The notes under the pieces are model-generated. The model searched no databases and was not told the origin of the DNA. It saw nothing but the letters and a program-made list of their open reading frames with translations. Position numbers and translations under genes: made by a program. A stretch of 64,000 nucleotides of DNA from Dyella caseinilytica (GTDB taxonomy: Bacteria > Pseudomonadota > Gammaproteobacteria > Xanthomonadales > Rhodanobacteraceae), in assembly GCF_016865235.1 (NCBI RefSeq), contig NZ_CP064030.1:2666001-2730000 (forward strand), given 5' to 3'. This document shows, piece by piece, positions 53,936 to 62,052 of the stretch (the stretch's first letter is position 1; every line of letters starts with the position of its first letter).

Positions 53936-54733
53936 ATGCTCATGCCTCGATGGTTCTACGCTCTGGCAGCCCTGGCCTTCGTGCTTGCTCCGATCACCTG
54001 CGCTGCTTCTGCCACGACTGGACGTGTCGTTGAGCTGCCGCTGCATGATGGCAGTCATCAACGCCTGTTGTATGTCGCGCCTTCCGCTCCGAAAGCGACC
54101 ATCGTGATGCTGCCCGGCGGCGCAGGCGACGTTGGTATCCAGCGCAACGGTGAGCTGCGCCATGACGACAACTTCGTCGTGCGTACACGCGACCTGTGGA
54201 TCCGTCGAGGATTCGCCGTCGTGATTCCTGACGCCATCGATGGCGACAATTTGCGCGGTCTGCGCAGTTCACCCACCTACGCGGCACTGGTGAGCGATCT
54301 GGTGCAATTCGCGCATCGCCAATCGGCAAGCCCGGTTTTCCTGCTGGGCACCAGCCAGGGCTCCATTGCCGCGATGAATGGCGCTGCTCACATCGATCCT
54401 TCGCAGTTGGCTGGCGTGGTGTTGACCGAGTCGGTATCCGTCATGGGCGGCAGCCATGAAACCGTGTTCCAGGCGGATCCACAAAACGTGCGCGTGCCGG
54501 CGCTGATCGTCGCCAATCGCCAGGATCAATGCGATGTTGCGCCGCCAAGCAACGCACCACGCATCGCCGCTGCGATGTCAGCGTCACCGTCTGTGAAGCT
54601 GCTTTATGTCAGTGGCGGGGTGCAGCGCTCGGCCGATGCATGCGACTCGCTGACGCCGCATGGCTACTACGGCATCGAGCAGGAAGTGGTGAACGATATT
54701 GCCGGCTGGATGGATCAGCAGCTTTCGCGCTGA
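53936..54733 (+). CDS. Exported alpha/beta hydrolase
   Basis: 265 residues from the ATG at 53936 (ATG 53942 and GTG 53912 are alternatives). Signal peptide about 1-24. Fold markers: IVMLPGGAGDVGI, nucleophile elbow LLGTSQGSIAAM and late DSLTPHGYYGIE (His). The usual acid may be the Asp in VANRQDQCDV. It lies ten bases from the convergent Zur gene. Substrate unknown. Confidence 0.75.
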   Translation: MLMPRWFYALAALAFVLAPITCAASATTGRVVELPLHDGSHQRLLYVAPSAPKATIVMLPGGAGDVGIQRNGELRHDDNFVVRTRDLWIRRGFAVVIPDAIDGDNLRGLRSSPTYAALVSDLVQFAHRQSASPVFLLGTSQGSIAAMNGAAHIDPSQLAGVVLTESVSVMGGSHETVFQADPQNVRVPALIVANRQDQCDVAPPSNAPRIAAAMSASPSVKLLYVSGGVQRSADACDSLTPHGYYGIEQEVVNDIAGWMDQQLSR

Positions 54734-54743
54734 ACAGCGCGAA

Positions 54744-55226
54744 TCAAGCCTTGAGGCAGTTCTTGCAGATACCGTGCACTTCCAGGGTTTGCGCCTGCGG
54801 GCGGAAACCGAAGGCCTTGGCTTGCGCTTCGATCAGTTCCGCGACGCGCTCGTCACACACTTCCTGCGCGCTGGAACAGACATCGCAGATCAGGAACGGC
54901 ACCTGGTGCGCCTCGGCCGGGTGATGGCAGGACACGAAGGCGTTGATCGACTCCAGCTTGTGGATGAAGCCGTGCTCGAGCAGAAAGTCGAGCGCGCGAT
55001 ACACGGTAGGCGGCGCGGCGTTGCCGTGACGCTCACGCAAATGATCGAGCAGGTCATACGCCTTCACCGGTTTGCCGGCGGCAGCGATCAGCTCCAGCAC
55101 TTCTTTGCGCAGCGGCGTCAAACGCAGGCCACGTTCCTCACTGGCGTGTTCTACCGCAGCCACGAACTCCTTGGGGCCTTCGTGGTGGTGATGGATATGC
55201 GCTTTGGCGGAAGTCGTGCTGCTCAA
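54744..55226 (-). CDS. zur: Fur-family regulator, Zur type
   Basis: 160 residues: a Fur-type wing-helix part (ERGLRLTPLRKEVLELIAAAG, TVYRALDFLLEHGFIHK) and metal sites with HHPAEAH, LICDVCSSAQEVCD and CKNC, i.e. two CxxC pairs, which favour zinc sensing (Zur). The N-terminus carries HIHHHH. It sits beside the MerC-CDF pair; Zur in Xanthomonas has been reported to act on a zinc efflux CDF as well as on uptake genes, which fits. Confidence 0.88.
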   Translation of the reverse strand: MSSTTSAKAHIHHHHEGPKEFVAAVEHASEERGLRLTPLRKEVLELIAAAGKPVKAYDLLDHLRERHGNAAPPTVYRALDFLLEHGFIHKLESINAFVSCHHPAEAHQVPFLICDVCSSAQEVCDERVAELIEAQAKAFGFRPQAQTLEVHGICKNCLKA

Positions 55227-55272
55227 CGGAATTCACCTCGTCATCAGGATCATACACCCCGCAAGCATGCTG

Positions 55273-55542
55273 TCAGCGTGGCAGCGGCGGCGGCTTGGCT
55301 GATTTGGGGGCAAGCAGCACGATAATCCAGCCGATCGGCCCCAGCGCTGCTGCCCAAACGATACCGGCCAGCAAACGCCCGCGCCACCAGCCGAGCAAGG
55401 CGCCCACCGCAACGAACACCAGATTCCACCAGAACAGTGCAGTCCAGGGAATCATGTTCATCAGGTTGAAAAAGATATGGAAGAACGCGCCGGGTGCATC
55501 CGGATCAACGCCTTGGGTGGCTTTGGCGATCAGTTCTTCCAT
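55273..55542 (-). CDS. Small membrane protein, two helices
   Basis: 89 residues from the ATG at 55542. Two hydrophobic segments (about 26-50, 58-78), with FFHIFFNLMNMIPWTALFWW before the first and a basic proline tail KSAKPPPLPR. Unknown function. The open frame to 55608 would run into a palindromic repeat and is not favoured. Confidence 0.65.
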   Translation of the reverse strand: MEELIAKATQGVDPDAPGAFFHIFFNLMNMIPWTALFWWNLVFVAVGALLGWWRGRLLAGIVWAAALGPIGWIIVLLAPKSAKPPPLPR

Positions 55543-55566
55543 GGAAGGCGCGGGAGCGTGTGCATA

Positions 55567-55648
55567 GGTTGGGTTAGCGCAGCGTAACCCAACGGCTTTG
55601 CTGAACATGTGAGGGCGGTTGGGCTATGCGCACAGCGCTAACCCAACC
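55567..55648. repeat. Two GTTGGGTTA/TAACCCAAC hairpins
   Basis: Hairpin 1 at 55568-55593 and hairpin 2 (GGTTGGGC...CCAACC) at 55617-55648, downstream of gltX. This is a distinct repeat from the REP-like family. Confidence 0.65.
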
Positions 55649-55652
55649 TGTC

Positions 55653-57053
55653 TCACCCCTGCGCCAGCGCAATGGCGTCATCAATGCGCTTTAACGCCAC
55701 GTCGCGTCCGGTCAGATAAATCGTGTGATCAATCGACGGCGACACCTGCGTGCCGGTCATCGCCACGCGCAGCGGCTGGGCGATCTTGCCCATACCCAGT
55801 TCCAGCTTGGCGGCCACTTGCTCGATCACCTGATGGATCGGCTCGGGCTTCCATTCGCAGCCCACGAGCAGTTCGCGCGCGGCCTGCAGCACCGATACGG
55901 CGCTTTCGTTTTTCAGATGCTTGGCGACAGCCTTGTCATCCCATTCGGTGATCGGGCCGTACCAGATCTTTGCGCGCTCAGCCATGTCGCTCAGCGTTTG
56001 CACGCGATCGCGCAGTGCGACGATCACATCCGCCGGAGCCGGCCCTTTGCTGGTGTCGATACCTGCGCGCGCCAGATGCCAGGCAAATTCAGGCACCAGC
56101 GTCTGCGGATCGTCGGTCTTCAGATAATGCTGGTTGAGCCACAGCAACTTTTCGGTGTCGAAGCGCGAGGCCGCCTTGTTGACGTCGCCAACATCGAACA
56201 ACTTGATCATTTCCTCGCGCGAGAAGATTTCCTGATCGCCGTGCGACCAGCCCAGGCGTACGAGGTAGTTGAGGATGGCGTGTGGCAGAAAGCCGTTTTC
56301 GCGGTATTCCATCACGCTGACGGAGTTGGTGCGCTTGGACAGCTTCTTGCCGTCCTTGTCCAGGATCATCGGCAAGTGTGCGAACTCCGGCACCTTGGCG
56401 CCGAGCGCTTGATAGATGTTGATCTGGCGCGGGGTGTTGTTGACGTGGTCGTCGCCGCGAATCACCTCGGTAATGCCCATGTCGATATCGTCGACCACCA
56501 CGGCGAAGTTGTAGGTTGGCCAACCATCGGAGCGGAAGATCACCAGATCGTCCAGCTCGGCATTGGCCCATTCCACCTTGCCCTTCACTTTGTCTTCGAA
56601 CACCACCGAGCCTTCCAGCGGGTTCTTGAAACGGATGACGCGGTTGGGATCGTCGCGATACGGCTCGTTACGGTCGCGGTAGTAGCCGTTGTAGCGAGGC
56701 TTTTCGCCACGCGCCATGGCAGCCTCACGCATGGCTTCGATCTCTTCCTTGGATTCGTAGGCGTAGTAAGCCTTGCCGGCGGCCAGCAGTTCATCGGCCA
56801 CTTGCTGGTAGCGGGCCAGGCGGTGGGTCTGGTAGATCGGTGCCGCATCGGCACTCAGATCTAGCCATTGCATGGCGTCGAGGATGGCTTTCACCGCTTC
56901 ATCAGTGGAGCGCTCGCGATCGGTGTCCTCGATGCGCAACAGGAACTCACCGCCGCGGCGACGTGCCTCCAGCCAGCAATACAGCGCGGTGCGGGCGCCG
57001 CCGATGTGCAGGAAGCCGGTGGGGCTGGGAGCGAAGCGGGTGCGGACGGTCAT
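55653..57053 (-). CDS. gltX: Glutamyl-tRNA synthetase
   Basis: 466 residues, normal length. HIGH-type motif in APSPTGFLHIGGARTA, KMSKS-type motif in DGKKLSKRTNSVSVM, and a typical anticodon-binding C-terminus. It charges tRNA-Glu with glutamate. No second copy is seen here. Confidence 0.98.
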   Translation of the reverse strand: MTVRTRFAPSPTGFLHIGGARTALYCWLEARRRGGEFLLRIEDTDRERSTDEAVKAILDAMQWLDLSADAAPIYQTHRLARYQQVADELLAAGKAYYAYESKEEIEAMREAAMARGEKPRYNGYYRDRNEPYRDDPNRVIRFKNPLEGSVVFEDKVKGKVEWANAELDDLVIFRSDGWPTYNFAVVVDDIDMGITEVIRGDDHVNNTPRQINIYQALGAKVPEFAHLPMILDKDGKKLSKRTNSVSVMEYRENGFLPHAILNYLVRLGWSHGDQEIFSREEMIKLFDVGDVNKAASRFDTEKLLWLNQHYLKTDDPQTLVPEFAWHLARAGIDTSKGPAPADVIVALRDRVQTLSDMAERAKIWYGPITEWDDKAVAKHLKNESAVSVLQAARELLVGCEWKPEPIHQVIEQVAAKLELGMGKIAQPLRVAMTGTQVSPSIDHTIYLTGRDVALKRIDDAIALAQG

Positions 57054-57107
57054 GATTCGGAGAAGTCGACGGGAAACGTGAAATTTTACCCGATCGCGAT
57101 GCCTTAC

Positions 57108-57132
57108 TCCCCCTCCCCGAAGGGGAGAGGGG
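57108..57132. terminator. Possible hairpin between DUF4399 gene and gltX
   Basis: CCCCTCCCC and GGGGAGAGGGG arms around GAA. No T tract; a common GC-rich intergenic repeat in this group is an alternative. Confidence 0.3.
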
Positions 57133-57152
57133 ATTTAGATGACGCTCCGTAA

Positions 57153-57587
57153 TTACTTCACATGCACCGTAATCGGCTTGGACACCAGCGGCGGATCGAA
57201 CGGGATGTGGTTGGAATCGCCCAATTCCAGCTGCAGCGTGTGCGTGCCGGGGGCGAGTTTTAAGGTGGTTTCGGTCTGACCGCCGCCGAAGTGGATGTGC
57301 TGTTCGTCCTTCGGAATGGGCTGGCCAGCCACGGGTAGTACTTTGACGTCCACCAGCAGGTGATGGTGTCCGGTGTTCTCGTGGACCACGCCCGCCGGCG
57401 CAACACCCATGCCCTTCAGCCCGAAACGGACGGTGAAGGTCTGGGAAACGGTAGCGCCATCTTGCGGTGAGATGATGTAGACCTCCGCCCCGGCCGTGGC
57501 CTTGGTGACCGGCAGGGCCGGTGCATCGGCAGCCAGTACGTAGCCAGTGCTGGTTACCAACGCTAGAGCAAGCAACAAACGTTTCAT
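57153..57587 (-). CDS. Exported DUF4399 protein
   Basis: 144 residues with signal peptide (about 1-20). VYIISPQDGATVSQTFTVRFGLKGMGVAPAG (quoted part: SPQDGATVSQTFTVRFG), GHHHLLVDV, and HIHFGGGQTETTLKLAPGTHTLQLELGD are DUF4399 traits. The multiple His residues suggest metal binding; the role is unknown. Encoded upstream of gltX. Confidence 0.85.
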   Translation of the reverse strand: MKRLLLALALVTSTGYVLAADAPALPVTKATAGAEVYIISPQDGATVSQTFTVRFGLKGMGVAPAGVVHENTGHHHLLVDVKVLPVAGQPIPKDEQHIHFGGGQTETTLKLAPGTHTLQLELGDSNHIPFDPPLVSKPITVHVK

Positions 57588-57764
57588 GAACGGTCTCCTG
57601 ATTCAGGGACAAAGAGCTTGTCCGGCGAATCTAGCCCAATTGAGTGTTCTCTTCGAGACAACATTTCCGCATTTCGTCATACACGTAACCACCTTGTCAC
57701 GTGACCGCCACCTGTACGAAATCACGCCAGCGCAAGCTATCGCCGTACAAGACGAGGATGCGCC

Positions 57765-58925
57765 ATGCGTATCGGCATCATCAGCGAGACGTATCCGCCT
57801 GAGATCAACGGTGTTGCCCTCACCGTCCATGGTCTGGCGACTGGTCTGGCCGCTCGCGGCCACGAGATCGACCTTATTCGTCCTCGTCAAAACGCCAGCT
57901 ATACGGACGAGCCCGGTTTCCATACCCTGGAGACGCGCGGCGCCGCCCTTCCCCGCTATCCCGGCCTGCGCTTCGGGCTGCCAGCACCGCGCACATTGCG
58001 AAAGCGCTGGACAGAGAAGCGCCCGGATGCCATTTACGTGGCGACCGAGGGCCCGTTGGGCCGTTCCGCGGTGAAGACAGCCGTTCGGCTTGGCATCCCC
58101 GTCGCCACCGGCTTCCATACCCGGTTCGACACCTATGCCAATCATTACGGCGTCGGCTTTCTCACTCCGGTGGTGCATGGTTATCTGCGCCGCTTTCACT
58201 GCCGCGCCAATATCACCCTGGTGCCCACCGATGCGCTCGCTGCGGAACTTGCCGCGATGGGCGTAGATCATGCGCGGCTGCTGCGACGCGCGGTGGACAC
58301 CAAGCTGTTCAGCCCATCGAAACGCGACCCGTCTCTGCGCGAAACCTGGGGTGTCGATGCCAACACTCCGGTCGTGTTGTATGTGGGTCGCATCGCACCG
58401 GAAAAAAATCTGGATCTGGCGGTATCAACGTTCCGCGCCATCCAGCAGAAAGCGCCGAACGCTCGCTACGTGTGGGTGGGCGATGGCCCGGCCCGCGCGG
58501 GGCTGCAGGCGGCGCATCCGGATTTCATTTTTGCAGGCATGAAGCGCGATGAATCCCTGGCGGCGCATTACGCTAGTGCCGATCTGTTCCCCTTCCCGAG
58601 CCTCAGCGAAACCTTCGGCAATGTGATCCTGGAAGCGCTGTCTTCCGGTCTGCCGGTGGTGGCTTACAACGAGGGCGCGGCGCGCGAGCATCTGGCCGAC
58701 GGCGTCAACGGCTTCCGCATCGATTCCGGCAACGCTCAGGCATTCACCGCCGCCACCGTGACGCTGGCCAGCGACATCGACCTGATCCGCCACATGGGTC
58801 ACGCCGCCGTGGCGAGTGTGGAACGGCTCTCACCGGAAGCGGTGATCCGCGAATTCGAAAGTCAACTAAGCCAACTGGTCGAGGAGAACGTGCATGAGCG
58901 CCATGTCACCATCGCACCTGCCTGA
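57765..58925 (+). CDS. GT4-family glycosyltransferase
   Basis: 386 residues: N-terminal MRIGIISETYPPEINGVALT and a C-terminal nucleotide-sugar site FPSLSETFGNVILEALSSG (the E-x7-E signature) followed by PVVAYNEGAAREH. This is a retaining GT-B enzyme, close in pattern to glycolipid mannosyl/glucosyltransferases. It overlaps a PAP2 phosphatase gene by 32 bases, so both may act on membrane lipid metabolism. Confidence 0.88.
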   Translation: MRIGIISETYPPEINGVALTVHGLATGLAARGHEIDLIRPRQNASYTDEPGFHTLETRGAALPRYPGLRFGLPAPRTLRKRWTEKRPDAIYVATEGPLGRSAVKTAVRLGIPVATGFHTRFDTYANHYGVGFLTPVVHGYLRRFHCRANITLVPTDALAAELAAMGVDHARLLRRAVDTKLFSPSKRDPSLRETWGVDANTPVVLYVGRIAPEKNLDLAVSTFRAIQQKAPNARYVWVGDGPARAGLQAAHPDFIFAGMKRDESLAAHYASADLFPFPSLSETFGNVILEALSSGLPVVAYNEGAAREHLADGVNGFRIDSGNAQAFTAATVTLASDIDLIRHMGHAAVASVERLSPEAVIREFESQLSQLVEENVHERHVTIAPA

Positions 58926-59469
58926 CCAGGTTGCACTGCCGCGCCTTGCGTTCGATCGGCGCATGTGCATCGCCGCCAATCGCTGGGGCGCACGTCACGC
59001 TGTCGGTTTGTTCTTCGGTGCCATCAGCCGGCTTGGCGATGGCATCTTCTGGTACGCGCTGATGCTGGTGCTGGCTTTGGTCGATGGCCGCCGCGGCCTG
59101 GAAGCCGCCGCACACATGGCGATCACCGGCCTGGTGGCGCTGCTGCTGTATCGCATCCTCAAGCGCTGGACACGTCGTCCGCGTCCATTCCGCACCTGTC
59201 CCGGCGTGATCGCACATGTGCCGCCGCTGGATGAATTCAGTTTTCCTTCCGGGCATACCTTGCAGGCCGTGGGTTTCACCATCGTCGCGCTGGCCTGGTA
59301 TCCGGTGCTGGCACCGCTGCTGCTGACATTCACCGCGCTGGTTGCCGCATCACGCGTGATTCTCGGCTTGCACTACCCTAGCGACGTGCTCGCCGCGATC
59401 GCCGTTGGCAGTGGCCTCGGCACGCTGTCGCTGTGGCTGGTACACAGTGCGCCGCAATTGCTTGTTTGA
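58894..59469 (+). CDS. PAP2-family phosphatase, membrane
   Basis: 191 residues, about five membrane helices. The PAP2 motifs are KRWTRRPRPF, FPSGHTLQ and SRVILGLHYPSD, with the essential Arg, His and Asp residues. It dephosphorylates a lipid phosphate such as phosphatidate or undecaprenyl pyrophosphate. It is coupled to the upstream glycosyltransferase. Confidence 0.9.
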   Translation: MSAMSPSHLPDQVALPRLAFDRRMCIAANRWGARHAVGLFFGAISRLGDGIFWYALMLVLALVDGRRGLEAAAHMAITGLVALLLYRILKRWTRRPRPFRTCPGVIAHVPPLDEFSFPSGHTLQAVGFTIVALAWYPVLAPLLLTFTALVAASRVILGLHYPSDVLAAIAVGSGLGTLSLWLVHSAPQLLV

Positions 59470-59500
59470 TGCATCAGCGCTGCGTTGATCACTGCTTGCG

Positions 59501-59895
59501 CTGATCACTCACTCATCACGCTGTGCGCATACGCTTTGCGTTCAACGACATAGCACATCTATCCACAAGCTTTACCGGAGGCTTTCCACAGTTGCTGTGG
59601 AAAAAGCGGCGTGCGTGTTGCCAAGTTTCGTAACGGTGCATTGCAACGGCTCGCATGATTGATCATTTATTGCACTGATCAATCATTCACCACGCCGTAC
59701 TCACATGCTTTGCACTCAACGACATAGCGCATCTATCCACAGGCTCTACCGGATACTTTCCACAATCGCTGTGGAAAACTACGCGCACTTTCTGCGCAAC
59801 CTTTCATCACTGCGTGCCAAGTGCTTGATCGCAAAGTTGGGTATGGGGGTTGTCCACAGGCTTTTCCCGAAGGCATCCACATTTGTTGTGGAAAA
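59501..59895. repeat. Three imperfect repeats carrying DnaA-box hairpins
   Basis: Two units of 104 bp (59501-59604 and 59675-59778, 174 apart) plus a shorter third (about 59841-59895). Each unit has CTATCCACA or TTGTCCACA, then an inverted pair such as TTTCCACAG-TTG-CTGTGGAAA. Perfect matches to TTWTNCACA (minus strand) are at 59596-59604, 59770-59778 and 59887-59895; one-mismatch boxes are at 59559, 59582, 59733, 59756 and 59850. Confidence 0.75.
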
Positions 59896-59970
59896 CGCGC
59901 TGCACTTTTCTCCTCTCTTCTCGCGTATCGAGATCTACACATCTCCACCAACGGCGCCTCTTGCTTTACT

Positions 59971-60040
59971 GTCATTCCGGCGAAGGCCGGAATCCACGCA
60001 TCATCTTGGACATGGATTCCGGCCTTCGCCGGAATGACGG
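59971..60040. repeat. Palindromic repeat pair (class GGCGAAGGCC)
   Basis: GTCATTCCGGCGAAGGCC at 59971 and its facing inverse to 60040. Confidence 0.8.
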
Positions 60041-60085
60041 TGAGGCCAGTGTGAGATGCTTCGGTGTGTGTAGAAACCCGAGCAC

Positions 60086-60115
60086 AAAAAATGCCGCCCG
60101 AAGGCGGCATTTTTT
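60086..60115 (-). terminator. Strong bidirectional terminator of accD
   Basis: AAAAAATGCCGCC and GGCGGCATTTTTT with a CGAA loop; a clear stem with A/T flanks, 24 bases after the accD stop. Confidence 0.9.
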
Positions 60116-60138
60116 GCATCACGTTCAATGCGACACGC

Positions 60139-61008
60139 TCAGGCAGCGCGCGGCACCTTGCGAAGGATGTTCAACACATCAGCCAGCTTGTCGCGCATCT
60201 GGCGACGGTCGACGATCATGTCGATGGCGCCGTGTTCAAGCAGAAACTCGGAAGTCTGGAAGCCTTCCGGCAATGTTTCGCGCACGGTCTGCTCGATCAC
60301 GCGACGACCGGCAAAGCCGATTTGCGCTTTCGGCTCGGCGACATTGATGTCACCCAGCATGGCCAGACTTGCCGACACGCCACCGGTGGTGGGATCGGTG
60401 AGCACGCTGATATATGGCACACCGGCTTCGCGTAGACGCGCCAATGCGGCGGATGTCTTGGCCATCTGCATCAGCGAGAACAGTGCCTCCTGCATGCGTG
60501 CACCACCGCTGGCAGAGAAGCACACCAATGCACTGCGCTCGGCCAGGGCGCGTTCCGCGGCACGGGTGAATTTCTCGCCGACTACCGAACCCATCGAGCC
60601 GCCCATGTAGGAGAACTCGAACGCCACGGCCATCAGCGGCTGGTCCTTGAGCTTGCCACTCATTGCGATCAGCGCGTCTTTTTCGCCGGTGTTCTTTTGC
60701 GCGGCGGTGATGCGGTCGCGGTATTTCTTGGAGTCGCGGAATTTCAGCGGATCGGTGGGCTCCATATTGGCCCAATATTCCTGCGTCGTACCTTCATCCA
60801 ACAGCGCCAGCAAGCGCTCGCGAGCGCCGATGGCGTGATGATGGCTGCACTTGGGGCATACCATCAGGTTGCGTTCCAGCTCCGGGCGGTACAGCACCGC
60901 ACCGCAGCCCGCGCATTTCTCCCACACACCTTCGGGTACCTTGCCCTTGCCGGCCGGGGCACCTGGCGTCCGTGCGCGGGGGGACATGATTTTTTGCAGC
61001 CAATTCAT
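60139..61008 (-). CDS. accD: Acetyl-CoA carboxylase carboxyltransferase subunit beta
   Basis: 289 residues from the ATG at 61008. A zinc ribbon (CAGC ... CPKC at about 33-55) precedes the crotonase-fold domain with FSASGGARMQEALFSLMQMAK and LTDPTTGGVSASLAMLGD. With AccA it makes malonyl-CoA for fatty acid synthesis. The frame is open to 61191 but the family start MNWLQKIM fixes 61008. The trpBA-accD order is common in gammaproteobacteria. Confidence 0.97.
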   Translation of the reverse strand: MNWLQKIMSPRARTPGAPAGKGKVPEGVWEKCAGCGAVLYRPELERNLMVCPKCSHHHAIGARERLLALLDEGTTQEYWANMEPTDPLKFRDSKKYRDRITAAQKNTGEKDALIAMSGKLKDQPLMAVAFEFSYMGGSMGSVVGEKFTRAAERALAERSALVCFSASGGARMQEALFSLMQMAKTSAALARLREAGVPYISVLTDPTTGGVSASLAMLGDINVAEPKAQIGFAGRRVIEQTVRETLPEGFQTSEFLLEHGAIDMIVDRRQMRDKLADVLNILRKVPRAA

Positions 61009-61251
61009 TGCATACGCCTCAATCTGGAAACAAGCGCCGCCTGTTTGGCGCGCCTGGTCTGGCGAACCTTCACGCGTCCCTTTGCCGTATCGGGCCAACT
61101 CCTTTATGGAGCTTGTACCGAAAAGATAAAGGGCGAGGATGACCCGGCCTCGATCCGACTCTGGGACAGCGAAGATCCCGAGCCGTTCCACGGTTAGTTT
61201 TTTGCGAACCCTGGCGCCTCACCCTTACCCCCTCAAAGGGAGAGCGAGTCA

Positions 61252-62052
61252 TCACGCTTCGTCGAGCGCCTCACGGATGGGACGAAGAAAATCTCCAGCC
61301 CGCGCCGCGATGTCCTGCGCACTTTCCGCGCCATCAAGCCGCTCGACCAATGCACTGCCGATCACAACCGCATCGGCAAATCCGGCAATGGCTTTCGCGC
61401 TCTGCGCATCCTTGACACCAAATCCGACAGCCACTGGCGCTTTGGCTTGAGCCCGGATGGTCGCCACACGTGCGGCGATGTCCTGTGTACTCAAGCGTCC
61501 TGCGCCGGTAATGCCGGCGAACGATACATAGTACAGGAAACCCTCCGCCGCTTCGCACAACTTCACCATACGCTCGGGTGCGGTGGTTGGCGCTGCCAGC
61601 AGGATTTGCTGCAGGCCTGCTGCGCGCAAAGGCGCGAGCACATCGGCTTCTTCCAGCGGGCAATCGACCAGGAGCACGCCATCCACACCGGCGGCAACAG
61701 ACTCCGTAGCGAAGCGCTCGTAGCCGTGAATCTCCACCGGATTGAGGTAACCCATCAGCACCACCGGTGTGTCGTTATCCCGCTCGCGGAAGGTGGAGAC
61801 CCAGGCCAGCACGTCGGCCAGACCGACGCCTTTGGCAATCGCACGCTCGCTGGCGTGCTGGATTACCGGACCATCAGCCATCGGATCGGAAAACGGTACA
61901 CCCAGTTCGATCACATCCGCACCGGCTTCAACCAGCGCATGCATCAGCGCCACGGTGTGCGCTGGCGCAGGATCGCCTGCCGTGACAAACGGAATCAGTC
62001 CGGTACGGCCGGCAGCTTTCAGTGCAGCAAAACGGCGGTCGATGCGGCTCAT
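61252..62052 (-). CDS. trpA: Tryptophan synthase alpha subunit
   Basis: 266 residues. IPFVTAGDPAP, DVIELGVPFSDPMADGPVIQ (catalytic Glu and Asp) and LLVDCPLEEADV are conserved TrpA segments. It cleaves indole-3-glycerol phosphate, passing indole to TrpB. Its ATG overlaps the trpB stop (ATGA), so both subunits are made in balance. Confidence 0.97.
   Translation of the reverse strand: MSRIDRRFAALKAAGRTGLIPFVTAGDPAPAHTVALMHALVEAGADVIELGVPFSDPMADGPVIQHASERAIAKGVGLADVLAWVSTFRERDNDTPVVLMGYLNPVEIHGYERFATESVAAGVDGVLLVDCPLEEADVLAPLRAAGLQQILLAAPTTAPERMVKLCEAAEGFLYYVSFAGITGAGRLSTQDIAARVATIRAQAKAPVAVGFGVKDAQSAKAIAGFADAVVIGSALVERLDGAESAQDIAARAGDFLRPIREALDEA

Larger units (their letters stand above)
59470..60138. 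other. Intergenic region with DnaA-box hairpins
   Basis: About 670 bases without a gene between the PAP2 stop and the accD stop. It holds the DnaA-box array (59501-59895), a palindromic repeat pair (59971-60040) and the accD terminator (60086-60115). Confidence 0.75.

Noticed and set aside
55725..56864. 379-residue open frame on the plus strand
   Set aside because: Antisense to gltX, with no motifs; shadow.
59501..59895. Calling this oriC
   Set aside because: There is no dnaA, dnaN, gidA or other origin gene nearby and no clear AT-rich unwinding region, so only the repeats and DnaA boxes are claimed.
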